A stretch of 47,405 nt of DNA from Acanthaster planci (Eukaryota > Echinodermata > Asteroidea > Valvatida > Acanthasteridae): assembly GCF_001949145.1 (NCBI RefSeq), contig NW_019091442.1, positions 61,103 to 108,507 on the forward strand. The letters run 5' to 3'. The notes beneath the pieces were generated by a model. It worked only from the letters and a program-made list of their open reading frames with translations, was not told where the DNA came from and searched no databases. The translations under genes and the position numbers were made by a program. Below, piece by piece: positions 20,885 through 30,466 of the stretch (the stretch's first letter is position 1; the number at the start of each line of letters is the position of its first letter).

Positions 20885-21805
20885 ATGGCTCAGTGGGGCC
20901 TGCAGGGCGACGGACCGCCGTCTGCCCCGGATCTTTCACCGGCCCCTGCTCACCGCGTGACATCCGCTCAGAAATCGGGCCTGTCAACTCCCTCCAGGCG
21001 GACAGCGGGCTCCACAGCAGGATCGCCACGCTCCGCCGCTTCAGTCACGGGTGAGCCTACAACACTGCATGCTCTCCAGCCTCCAATTGCCTCGGACGAT
21101 GGTGCCCTTTCTGGACTGTTATGTCGCTGGGGTTTAAGTCCGCCACAGCTCATCCGCAGCTCCAACCCACCGGTGGATTCCGGTCATGAGCCTACTGATC
21201 TTGATCTCGGATATTCTTTGCAAGAGACGACCGACCTTTCGGGGGATCCTTGACCGGCCCTTCCTCCGCCTGTGCTGGCCTCCAGTCCCCCGCTTCGATG
21301 AAATCCAAGAAGGGCAAGACCAAGTCATCTTCCTCGGCTTCTTCCTCGTCCAAGGCAAAAAAGAGACGCCATTCCCAGCCGGATCCACTTCCATAGATGG
21401 CAACTCTCCAGTCTCTTTTGGAGACCTTCTTGTCGCTTGCCTGTAAAATAGACTCTCAGCCTCAGCCAGCGGCGACGGCGCCTGATCTATATCCTCTGTC
21501 AGCCGTTCCGCCTCCTACTCACGGGCCTCCTTCTGAGTCCGGGGCGACATCTGTCCGTCCAGATCTGTCTCCCCAACAAGTTCAGGTGCCGGACATAGCC
21601 TCGACCCAAGGCAATCTTCCTCCCTCCAAACTTGGCCTTCAACCCTGCTCTTCTGAGGATGATGACATCGACTCAATGACTGGTCTGACTCAATCAGACG
21701 GCCGCCTCCGCCTCCTTCAACGCGACATGATCCATGTTCTGGGGCTCCCGTCATTGGATGCGGCGCTGACAGAACATGAACGTGCTTCTTCAAGCGCCAC
21801 CCTTC
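20885..21805 (+). pseudogene. DIRS gag-like region, copy A
   Basis: The frame starts MAQWGLQGDGPPSAPDLSPA at 20885 and stays open to 21253. A basic serine/lysine-rich stretch (KSKKGKTKSSSSASSSSKAK, about 21300-21360) follows in another frame. The homology continues in the long open frame beginning 21397 (MATLQSLLETFLSLACKIDS … SSEDDDIDS). Proline/serine-rich low-complexity composition, the basic patch and the later acidic patch fit the first ORF of DIRS elements, which has a Gag-like role in particle assembly. Frame changes near 21250 and 21397 and the abrupt fusion to RNase H near 21806 show it is not functional. Equivalent sequence in copy C is at 43073-44700. Confidence 0.65.
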
Positions 21806-22245
21806 ACATCAACCTGCCGGAACTTCAGGCAGTATTCAACGTCCTTCGTCACTTCCAGCGGCACTTAGTGGGTCTCTCAGTTCGAATCCAGAGTGACAAC
21901 TCCACAGTGGTAGCATACATAAACCACCAAGGCGGTACTCGCTCCCCCCAGCTATGCATCCTTACATGGCAGATCTTCATGTGGGCGATCGATCACTTTC
22001 CAGGCCGTTCACATACCGGGAATGTCCAACAACATAGCAGACGCTCTCTCTCGGGCGCTGTCCACCCTACAGAGTGGACTCTACATCCGACCGTGGTCAC
22101 CCAAATCTTCGCAGAGATTGAGTGCCCCCTCGTCGACTTCTTTGCATCGGCCGACAATACCCATCTTTCTACATTTTGCACCAGGTTTCCACACCCACGA
22201 GCTTGGGCGAAGGATGTTCTCGCCGTTCCCCCCTTCAAACTTATG
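21806..22245 (+). pseudogene. DIRS RNase H region, copy A
   Basis: Within the 475-codon open frame (21397-22824) lie INLPELQAVFNVLRHFQRH, then QSDNSTVVAYINHQGGTRSP with the catalytic-type aspartate, LTWQIFMWAID, and WTLHPTVVTQIFAEIECP with FFASADNTHLSTFCTRFPHP. These match copies B and C and the RNase H and trailing domain of DIRS polyproteins. A frame slip near 22005 disrupts the stretch that in copy C reads AVHIPGMSNNIADALS. The reverse transcriptase normally upstream is gone, so the open frame is a deletion fusion of gag with RNase H. Confidence 0.75.
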
Positions 22246-22269
22246 TCCAATGCATCTGATCTCCATCTT

Positions 22270-22823
22270 AGCTGGCATTCCTCCTGGCATTCGTTACCTC
22301 CAGACACAGCTGTGAACTGTATGCCCTGTCAACTGCTGAAGGTCACATACGCTGGGAGCCGTATGGAGTTTGTCTTATCCCGGCCAACAAAATTCCTGAC
22401 AAAGAACCAGACACCTGTCTTCCGGCCTCCGGACATTTTCATCCCTGACATAACCTCTCTTTCGGCAGATAGCCCCGACAAGAGATGGTGTCCGGTTCAT
22501 ACCCTCAAATGGTATCTCGCAATGACCAAACGTTGCCGTGAGACTGGTTCCAGACTTTTCATCACAACCACAAAATGCTTTCATTCAGCGGCAAAGGAAA
22601 CCATAGCTCATTGGACAGTCTCGGCCATCTTTGCGAATCAAGACTGGCCGACTCGACATGACAAGATGACTCGATCTCACATCAGACCCCATGATGTTTG
22701 GGCCGCCTCTTGCGTCCTGGTCGTTCTTCAGAGATGTCTCCTTGGCGGACATTTGCCAGGCGGCTTGTTGGAAATCTCCTTCCACCTTCACCAAGTGCTA
22801 CCTGAAGGATGTCCTGCAGAGTG
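22270..22823 (+). pseudogene. DIRS tyrosine recombinase, C-terminal part, copy A
   Basis: The catalytic half is recognisable: the first arginine box with SAEGHIRWEP-type sequence near 22300-22360 in a shifted frame, then FLTKNQTPVFRPPDIFIPDI, WCPVHTLKWYLAMTK, LFIT and ETIAHWTVSAIFANQDWP. The HxxR box reads HDVW (22690-22701), so the catalytic arginine is replaced by tryptophan, a CGG-to-TGG-type change. The final part (SWSFFRDVSLADICQAACWK, TFTKCYLKDVL) is in another frame (from about 22710) and keeps the nucleophile tyrosine (22799-22801). The recombinase would integrate a circular DNA intermediate; this copy cannot. Confidence 0.8.
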
Positions 22824-23022
22824 AGACGACTCAAGGCGCAGCAACCCTACGCTCAGTGATTGGGACAGCATGCAGCACTGTCCCTCACCGAACAAAGAAT
22901 TCCTGATCATGAATGCTATTTCTTTGCTCTAGTATTGTGAGTGTTTGCTTGAGTAGCGCCCACCTATGTTTTCTTGTAATTACTCTCCCGTCGCCGACCC
23001 TCCTCAGGATACGGTGCTACTC

Positions 23023-23120
23023 TGCATATGTAGGCTGGACAGGGGTATGTTAACGCAGGAGACTCCTCCCCCACATAAGTGTGGGTCGGGTCTGCTAGTG
23101 ATACTTACCCCTGTCCAGCC
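23023..23120. repeat. Internal complementary region, DIRS copy A
   Basis: TGCATATGTAGGCTGGACAG at 23023 repeats the right terminus (23268-23288) in direct orientation. It is followed by a segment (23058-23120) that is the reverse complement of the outermost right end (23279-23340) with roughly six mismatches over 62 bp. The region thus joins right-end and left-end sequence head to tail, as expected for the template of circle closure in DIRS replication. Confidence 0.7.
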
Positions 23121-23170
23121 GCTCCCGCCCATCCTTCCCCACTTTGGCTCCGGGGAACTTCTCCGCTTCG

Positions 23171-23340
23171 AAAAGAAGGATGAACATGGCGGTGGGACTG
23201 CATTGCATTTTGGTGGGTCGGGGGAGCATGAGTCTTTTCAGCGAATTGTAATAGGCACATGGGAAATTTGCATATGTAGGCTGGACAGGGGTAAGTATCA
23301 CTAGGAGACCCAACCCACACATATGTGGGGGAGGAGTTTC
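23171..23340 (-). repeat. Right inverted terminal repeat, DIRS copy A
   Basis: 23171-23280 is the reverse complement of the left repeat (AAAAGAAGGATGAACATGGC … AAATTTGCATATGTAGG). A further 60 bp (23281-23340) ends the element and pairs with the internal region at 23058-23120. It holds the short palindrome CCCACACATATGTGGGG. Confidence 0.75.
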
Positions 23341-23342
23341 AC

Positions 23343-23520
23343 AGACATTACGATGATGTCATCTTTTGTTTCATTATTAAATTTGAATAATTTGTTCCCC
23401 CATTGACCTTGTAGAATTTCAAAAGATCTTTGGGCAATTTGCTATCTTCAATCCAACTCAGACTAAAGAAGGACCTTAAGGCTGAGACAGGTCCTCAAAT
23501 AATGATGTCATGATGGTGTC
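23343..23520 (+). repeat. TGACGTCA repeat fragment
   Basis: CATTACGATGATGTCATC, CCCATTGACCTTGTAG and ATGATGTCATGATGGTGTC continue the repeat field between DIRS copy A and the LTR-like insertion. Confidence 0.65.
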
Positions 23521-25045
23521 TGTTACATCAGAATTTTTACCTGTGCATCTTTTTATGTAATAAACCCGTGTACACACACCACTTGGAACATTGACCCTTC
23601 CAAAACTTTTTGTCCAATCAGCGGTTATCTTTTCCCGCGTACACTTCCTGCAGCCACACACATTCTAGGTGTGTGTGTTCACCAGAAACCCCTACCGGTC
23701 TTATTAAAGTTGTTTTATCTTCAACCATGGTTATTGTTCAGAACGCGCCCAGACATATTGTCTAATGCACTGCCGTATGTCCATAAGAAAACATGCCATG
23801 TCGCAGACCCATTGTGTTGTGTAAGGCTATGTTAGAGATTCGAGAGAGTGTGAGTCAGTCGTTATTTTGGATTACTTGAGAGAGGGTGAAGCGGGAGGTC
23901 TGAGAGATTATGGCAGCGGAGATCAAGCACTGAACCTGAATTCAACAGCGTTAGCTTGATTGTATATGATCTACTGCGGACGGGAGAAATTCAGTCCTGG
24001 TCCTTTTGACTGGAAATCTGTCCCGATCAATAAGGGAGTTTTGGCAAATTCAGGCCAAACTCATACCTAATCGTCTTGGGCCAGCAACAATCTGCCTCCA
24101 GCTCCCCTAAGCACAGATCTTAAGAGATAACCGTAAGTGTTCAACTTTAAGGTTATTTTATGCACGATTTTGCTTGAAATGGAGACTAATCCTTTGCGTA
24201 AAGCAAATTTTTGAGAATGATCCTACATGAAGCCGATTTTAAGGACTTGTAGAAAGTACCAAGTCAGATCAATGTAATTTTGAGTGAACCAAGAAGAGTG
24301 AACATAATTGTGCAATGTTGACTTGTTGGTTTCATTCCGAGAAATCTAGAGGAGCATATTCTTGAAGATAATTATAATTATTTTAGAGTGAATGATCTGA
24401 TTAAGATAAGCCCCAAGAAAGGTGGCAAGTAATTTGTTTGAGACGCAAAACCGTGTACATAATTTTGGAAAAACTCGATTGGTTTTGCATAAATTATTTC
24501 TTATGTATACAGATGGCTGATCAGTGCAAGAAGCGCTGAGACCCTTGCCTGTGGCTCTACTCAATTCAACTCGAGACTACATGTACTGGGAAGACAAGAG
24601 TTGAAGGTTACAGGAAATCACAGCTACCTGACCTGGAACACCGACTCACTTTCTTCGTGCAGCCGGAGCCTTTCACAGCCATGAACAGCTGTAGCTTCAT
24701 TATGTTTATGACTTAATTTATTTTATGACTCTAGCCTGTTTTTTATGACAAATTGTTTCTGGTAATTTTGTAGTCGGCATTTTCAAAATATCCCAAAAAA
24801 GTCAAATTTAAGTGAAGAATTGTATTGTGTAGACAAGAATAGTGTAAAATATTGTAGATTAGACACACTCTGTACTTGTAAATATTGAATTGAAATTAAG
24901 CGTCGAGAAAGAAACTCATAAGTGTGGGACTCATTTTTGTCAAAGGAGTTCGATTTATAGTCTTGTTACTAGGAACTGGGGTTGCCATTCCAGGTACACT
25001 TGAAGTCCGCTGAAACTTATCTAAGAAAATCATGGAAAGGTAACA
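23521..25045. mobile_element. Solo-LTR-like insertion with GTGTC target duplication
   Basis: The 1525-bp segment begins TGTTACATCAG and ends GGAAAGGTAACA, so its ends are TG…CA with a 6-bp inverted repeat TGTTAC/GTAACA. GTGTC lies on both sides (23516-23520 and 25046-25050). Removing it restores ATGGTGTCATCAGGTGTC, the normal sequence of the surrounding repeat (compare ATAGTGTCATCAGGTATC at 15952-15969). No ORF, gag or pol motif is present inside. An LTR left by recombination between two LTRs fits best; a non-autonomous LTR element is the alternative. Strand is not determined. Confidence 0.7.
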
Positions 25046-25792
25046 GTGTCATCAGGTGTCCAACTACAGTTAGTTAAAGATTGTTAAATTTTGATCATTA
25101 AAATCCATATAAAATCAACTGTGACTTCCCCTGATTTGGCGTTTGCACTAAAGTGGTAGTGAAATTGAATTATTCATTTCATCTCGTGTACATGTATGTA
25201 AAGTCATGTGACCCTTGGTTCCAGTTGAAACTGGAAGTGGTTTATCATTCAAATTGGTGATAGATATGAACTTGCTTTCAAGGGTGTTAGTTTCTGGCCA
25301 GATATTAGTCTACCAGTTTGTGCAACCCTTCTTCTTGCTGTTTACGTCAAGTGATAGGGTAAATTTGGACCCTTCATTTAAAAAAAAGTTATTTTTTGTT
25401 TAACAACTTTGTGTCTTTACTATCAAGTCGTCAATTGATATAGTGAAGATATTTCAATAGTTTTTTAGTCAAAACAAAAGCGGAAAAGCCCTCTGCATGT
25501 TGCAAACAGGCAGAAAGCACTCGTCTTCTTCTCCTTGTCCTTCTGCCAAAACCCTGTTCATTTTGTACAGGGTTTTTCTGCACGGCACTTTAGTCCCATT
25601 GCAAATTCGTATCTTCATCAAAGTTGCACCAAACAAAGACTCGTTAGCAAAGCTCTGCTGTGAAGCATGATGTCGTGATGATGTCATCAGCTAATTTTTA
25701 CAGAATTTTGAATATTTAACTAGCTCCATAGGTTTTGTACACGGTTTCAACAACCAAATTTCGCCACTTCTATAAATCAAACAGACTATATA
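25046..25792 (+). repeat. TGACGTCA repeat field, continuation
   Basis: It resumes with GTGTCATCAGGTGTCCAACT and runs to ATAAATCAAACAGACTATA. The part 25480-25792 parallels 17575-17886 closely, including the hairpin. The copy is cut by the TIR element that starts at 25793. Confidence 0.7.
25548..25576. repeat. 13-bp hairpin, copy 2
   Basis: AAAACCCTGTTCA, TTT loop, TGTACAGGGTTTT: one mismatched pair compared with the perfect copy at 17652-17680. Confidence 0.75.
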
Positions 25793-26769
25793 CAGTCAAC
25801 TCTCGGTAATACGAGCTTGGGTAAGACGAGACTCCAATTTAGACGAGCATATTTGCCAGCCCTGACTGAATTGTGCATGTTCCTATGAGGGAAAAGTGAG
25901 TGAGTGCCACCAAAAGTGCTACAGTATTTAGGACAGTGGAAAACAAAAGAAATCTTTTGTTTGATTCTCCCACCCACCCCCACAAAAATTCCTCAAGACC
26001 AAAGTCCCCCAGGAAACTAATAAAAATTGTGTTCTGTAACCAAACACCTGGCCTAAAAAAATGCCTGCCCTCTGTCTTAAAAATCATTAACCGCTCACCA
26101 GTCCCCACCGTAACATGAAAATATCCCCCCTTCCAATTTTGACATTTCTGTAAATTCTCAATTTAGGAAAATCGTGATTAAACCGTTGTTTTCAGTCCAA
26201 AAATGTTTAAGAAAATAACCACAAGTTTGGAAGAAAAAAGTTTATCCCTCACTAATAATTTTTCACCAAACCCACACACCTTTCCCAAGTAAAATCCCAT
26301 ATTCGCCCTCTGCTGTCCACACCACCAACAGCTGGTTTCCTTCCATTTTTATCTGCAACAAGCGCAGCTCTGGTGTTGATTACCAACTAAAATGTTAATG
26401 TACTTACATTAAGTGCGTGCATCTCATCATGGCATGCGGGGCCGGGAACGTGTCACTCCAAATCGACATGACTGGTGGAAATTCTGCTTCCTCCGTTCTT
26501 ACATTTAAAATTATTGTTTATTACAAGTCATTACTCATTAAGCTGTATCTCACTTTCATAAATAAACTATTCAAAATATCAAATTTATGTAACAAAACGA
26601 TACCATGTGCCTTTTAAACAAAAAGTTATGCATACTTGTACACATGTACGCTTTACCTATGGCCGATTGGTGATACATACGTCGAGCTTTAAGATGCATA
26701 AGACGAGGACCGGATAATACAAGCTAATTTAGTAAGTCCCAAGGCCCTTGTATTAGCGAGAGTCGACTG
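25793..26769. mobile_element. Non-autonomous Tc1/pogo-like TIR element, copy 2
   Basis: It begins CAGTCAACTCTCGGTAATAC and ends GTATTAGCGAGAGTCGACTG, with TA on each side. It is the same family as 18924-19726, sharing inner TAAGACGAG words and a homologous interior near 26330-26430. It is 977 bp and has no transposase ORF. The left TA falls in ACTATATA; copy 1 of the host repeat has the unfilled site ACTATATACCATTTAC at about 17879. Confidence 0.75.
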
Positions 26770-26799
26770 TACTAGGTTCAGGTACACACTTTACTTTAT

Positions 26800-27260
26800 C
26801 ATCCGAGGTGCCCTATGACCTCCTACTATGCATTGCGGTCTTGCCGCCATGTTTGTCCTTTTCTCAGTGTCGTATCGCAACGGACGTGTCTTTTAGACAT
26901 CTTCAAGTTTTTTGAGTTCTGTTTTCGCTACACGGTTGTGTGTTGACTTTAATCATCCAGTCATCATTTCTGAATAAACCTTTACCTTGTGTGATTTCAT
27001 TTTTGTTGGTAAGAGTGTTGTTTCCTTGTTTTTTTGTGCCCTTAAGTGGGCATTCCCTTAGTTAAGCAGCTGTGGTGGATTATGGCGTAACTGCTTGAGT
27101 GGGCGATTCTCGATAAGTGGTTGGACGGGACAAGGCCTTGCTGCATGGGTACTTTGCCGGTATATGTGGCTCCGGCGAGGATATAAGCCTTAGGTGTGAG
27201 TGAGGGGGGGTCCCTTAAGGGATGTGCCTCCTGCTAGACAGTCGTACACAGGAGCCGACT
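26800..27260 (+). promoter_or_regulatory. 5' leader of DIRS copy B
   Basis: GCATTGCGGTCTTGCCGCCA with TGTTTGTCC aligns with GCAATGTGGTCCCGCCGCCA with TGTTCGTCC of copy A. GGACGTGTCTTTTAGAC parallels GGATGTGTCTTTTATGAC. The shared block probably contains promoter or initiator elements; a YY1-like GCCGCCATGTT is inside. The leader then holds GGGTCCCTTAAGGGA and no ORF. Confidence 0.45.
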
Positions 27261-27261
27261 G

Positions 27262-28070
27262 ATGCGACTAAATCAAGCCTGTGTTGTTCGCATGAGCTCT
27301 GATCTCTTGTGGAATGAGGGCAAGGCCAAGCCGCACAAGTGGGCACTCCGTTTCCTAAGCGGCTCAGACGAAGACTCCAGCCTTAACCGCAATGCTAAAT
27401 TCCGCTTTAGTCAGATTCCCCTCGGGAAATTTCTGACTTTATAACCATTCTATTTCTCTGCCCTCCAACAGACTGCCTAGTCAACCGAGCCTGTGCCTCC
27501 ACCGACCGTCGAAAACACAACAAGTCAGCTGATGGAACACGTATGGCTCACAAAAGCCAGCAGACCAATGGGGCTCCTGCCACCCACAACGGCGACCAGC
27601 TGCCGTAGCTCTGCTACACGCAAGGCCGCATCCTTGGTAGTGCTGACCGACACAACACCTAGTCGGCCTCATACCGACAATACCAGGATGGGCTCCCCAC
27701 GCTCCACCGGGTCAGTCCCGCCCGATGGCTCCTCAGCCCACAGTGCCGGAACACCCAACTAGAACCTACCGAGCACCGCGGAGCCTACCGGGCTACTACG
27801 CCGCTGTGGCTTCAGACCTCCACAACCCATCCCGGCTTCCGGCTTGGTATCCCCGGAAACCTGGGACCTTCCTCGGCTGGCCCCTCACCCCAGGAAGACG
27901 GCGTCCATACCAGCCAAATCCCGCTTGCCCCCCAGGGGATCAACCTCCAACCTTACCCACTGCGTCGGCTGCTGATTCACAAGACTGGAATTCTCAGGTC
28001 CAATTTTCCCAGAGATCCCGCTTGACCACTCATGCATCGAGATCTTCAATTCAATCAGCAAGGCCGCACG
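27262..28070 (+). pseudogene. DIRS gag-like region, copy B
   Basis: Open frames at 27262-27444 (LRFLSGSDEDSSLNRNAK), 27493-27762 and 27725 onward together make a proline/serine-rich region. In one frame near 27788-27860 it reads GLLRRCGFRPPQPIPASGL, matching TGLLRHRGLRPPQAICSS in the fragment at 41.4 kb and GLLCRWGLSPPQLIRSS of copy A. That shared motif identifies the region as the Gag-like first ORF. It is broken by several frame changes and stops. Confidence 0.6.
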
Positions 28071-28074
28071 CTGG

Positions 28075-28370
28075 GGTCCTTATCCTCCTGCTGGACGTGC
28101 TGATCTTCCAGTACCTGGACGACTGGCTAATCGTAGGTCGTACCTTAGAGGAGGCAATAGCATCGACTCGTCTAACCTATGACCTGTCTTCTCACCTGGG
28201 TTTCATCATCAATCGAGAAAAGTCAAGACTGTCTCCATCTGAGTCCCTGACTTACCTCGGAGCAGAACTCGATCTCCACAGGGGTATTATCACCCCGACG
28301 GCTGATCGCATTGCCAACTTCCGACCGTGCGTATCCTTTTTTTGCTCAACCCAGTCTCCTCCAGTCCTCA
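28075..28370 (+). pseudogene. DIRS reverse transcriptase, C-terminal part, copy B
   Basis: LIFQYLDDWLIVGRTLEEAI contains the YxDD polymerase active-site motif in the YLDDWL form typical of DIRS. It is followed by SSHLGFIINREKSRLSPSES and LTYLGAELDLHRGII, the palm and connection motifs. The fingers and N-terminal palm are missing: gag-like sequence runs directly into this point, indicating an internal deletion. The homology slips frame near 28345 and continues in the RNase H region as RLMASMVDLIPC. Confidence 0.8.
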
Positions 28371-28379
28371 CGTGACTTC

Positions 28380-29283
28380 GTCCCCTTAGGCTGATGGCAA
28401 GTATGGTCGACCTGATACCATGTTGCAGGCTTCACATGAGACCCCTTCAGCTTCACCTGCTCTCCTGTTACCGATCCAAACAGGATCCAATCAGCTATGT
28501 GGTTCCCGTATCGGACGACGTTCGACATCATCTGCTTTGGTGGTTAGAGGAATGTCACTTAACCACCGATCTACCATTCCTGCTTCCAAAACAGGCCGTA
28601 GTAATAACAACTGACACATTATCTCACAGCTGGGGGGCCTCCCTCCCTCCTCACCAGATCTCGGGAACCTGGCCCCCTGCCTTCCAGGCGAATCACATCA
28701 ATGTCTCGGAGCTTCAGGCGATATTCCACGCTCTGCAATGCTTCCTACCCTATGTCAAAGGAAAGAATGTCTTAGTTCGCTCAGACAGTGCCACAGCCGG
28801 GGCATACTTCGGTCACCAGGGCAGCACTCGATCCCCCCAAGTTGTGCATCCTCACCTGGGAGATTCTGCAGTGGACAAGGGAACATGCAGTCAACCTGTA
28901 AGCCTTCCACATCGCTGGCCCCGACAACATGATAGCAGACGATCTCTCCTGTGGCAAAATACTCCCGACAGAATGGACTCTCCATCCAGAGGTCATCAAG
29001 ATCCTCTTCACAATGCTAGAGAGGTCTCACATCGACCTCTTTGCTTCTCCGACCAACGCCCAACTTCTGACTTTCTGCACAAGATCTCTGCACCCCCAAG
29101 CCTGGGCCACGGACTCCCTGCAGATCGACTGGTCGGGCATTCTAGGATATGCCTTTCCACCCATCTTGCTGATCCCGATGGTGCTCTCCAAAATCGAGCG
29201 CGAATACTGTCAGATACTCCTAGTCGCCCCGTTCTGGCCTCGCCAGCCCTGGTTCCCAAGACTGTCAAGGTTCCTGGTTTGAC
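28380..29283 (+). pseudogene. DIRS RNase H region, copy B
   Basis: The frame from 28394 reads MASMVDLIPCCRLHMRPLQL, then VVITTDTLSHSWGASLPP (first aspartate), NVSELQAIFHALQCFLPYVK and VRSDSATAGAYFGHQGSTRS. After a frameshift near 28845 it continues in the frame seen from 28929 as MIADDLSCGKILPTEWTLHP, SHIDLFASPTNAQLLTFCTR, DWSGILGYAFPPILLIP and APFWPRQPWFPRL. Order and motifs match DIRS polyprotein. The acidic positions are largely retained, so only the frameshift and the missing upstream polymerase clearly disable it. Confidence 0.8.
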
Positions 29284-29365
29284 AACTGCTGGTTCTTCCC
29301 AACAGACCAGACATCCTTCACCAGCCCAACTCCGGCATCCTACATCCAGCTTTAAGGGATCTACA

Positions 29366-30458
29366 CTTAACCTGTTGGACGTTGTCCAATGATCCTTCCG
29401 CTCGGCTGTACTTTGTTACCACGCTGCAGCCATGGCCGCACAGGGAAGACGTCTATCCACCTGCAAAATCTATGACAGCAGAATACGGCATTTCACTAGG
29501 TGGTGCGAAGAGCAGGCTTTGGCTCCAACCAATGCTCCTCTGAATGCTGTTGCCGATTTCCTGCTGCACTCATTCGAGTCAGGACTCCAAATCTCTAACT
29601 ATAGGTAAGCCCTGGCAGCTATCCATGTTGGTTTTGAGGATGGCTGTGACATCTCCAACAACCTGGTACTGCACCACCTGCTTCGTGGAATGTTCATAGA
29701 ACGTCCTCCTACGTAGAAATTAGTTGCATCTTGGGACTTAAACAAGGTTATCCGCATGCTGGCCGGTCTTCCCTTTGAACCTTTGCATAACGCGACCCTT
29801 CTACACGTTAGTACTAAGCTGGTCTTTCTCCTAGCGGCAGCTACATCTAGGAGAAGCTGCGAATTACAAGCTCTCTTGGTGGCTGACGGACATCTACGCT
29901 GGGAGCCTCACAGAGTCCGCCTCATCCTCGCTGTCGGTTGTAATAAAAAACCAGACTCCCTCCTTCGAGCCCCCAGACATCTTCCTGCCTACGATTTTCT
30001 CACACTGTAGGGATGATGCTGATAAACTCTGGTGTCCAGTTCGTACCCTGCAGTGGTACTTGGCCAAAACTAAGGGTCTCAGAGGATCAACAACTCAACT
30101 ATTCATCACCTCTACAAGTCCTTATTGCCCAGCAGCAAGAGACACGATAGCTCGCTGGACAGTCGCAGCCATCAAGTTTGCTAGCCCAGACTGGCCTTCA
30201 CAACCTTGTGAGCAAGGTAAACACTACATCAGGGCTCATAACGTTAGAGCAGTTCCTACCTCATGGTCTTACTTTTGGGGTATTCGTATTGCAGACATGT
30301 GTAAAGCTGCATGGTGGAAGTCTCTCTCTACTTTTACATCCTGCTGCCTGAGGGACGTTCTGCATAATGACTCTGTACTCGGCAGGACAGTTCTACTTCC
30401 TGCAGCACAAGCTCCGGCAGTAAGGACGGACAGCAATGCTCACGAAAAATCCCGTTAG
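29366..30458 (+). pseudogene. DIRS tyrosine recombinase, nearly full-length, copy B
   Basis: The homology starts at NLLDVVQ followed by a TGA where copy C has CGA (29391-29393 region). It continues through AAQGRRLSTCKIYDSRIRHF, RWCEEQALAP and LLRGMFIERPPT, with two further stops, then AGLPFEPLHNATLLHVSTK and LAAATSRRSCELQALLVADG with the first catalytic arginine. After a frameshift near 29940 it reads PSFEPPDIFLPTIFSH, WCPVRTLQWYLAKTKG and DTIARWTVAAIKFASPDWP. The HxxR box is intact (HNVR, 30237-30248). The nucleophile is not: CCLRDVL replaces CYLKDVL of copy A, a TAC-to-TGC change at 30345-30347. The gene is the most complete recombinase in the window but catalytically dead. Confidence 0.85.
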
Positions 30459-30466
30459 GGTGAGTT

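Larger units (their letters stand above)
19836..23342 (+). mobile_element. DIRS retrotransposon copy A (internally deleted)
   Basis: The element has inverted terminal repeats (19836-19956 with 23171-23280), a GC-richer body, and gag, RNase H and tyrosine-recombinase sequences in DIRS order. The reverse transcriptase is missing: compared with copy C, a segment equivalent to about 44031-45935 has been removed cleanly. A second deletion removed the N-terminal half of the recombinase. Before the right end lies an internal complementary region (23023-23120) joining both outer termini. No target duplication is seen, as is normal for YR retrotransposons. It sits in the TGACGTCA repeat field. Confidence 0.85.
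26780..30458 (+). mobile_element. DIRS retrotransposon copy B (second subfamily)
   Basis: The 5' region (about 26800-26990) resembles copies A and C through CCGCCATGTTTGTCCTTTTC and GGACGTGTCTTTTAGAC, but the body is clearly diverged. It carries gag-like, partial reverse-transcriptase, RNase H and tyrosine-recombinase sequence in DIRS order. The 5' half of the reverse transcriptase is deleted. The expected right inverted repeat is absent: sequence unrelated to the left end begins near 30467. The exact left boundary is not certain; it lies within about 40 bp of the TIR element that ends at 26769. Confidence 0.8.

Noticed and set aside
23095-23322. Overlapping minus-strand ORFs of 71-75 codons
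   Set aside because: They are caused by the inverted and internal complementary repeats of DIRS copy A, which read similarly on both strands.
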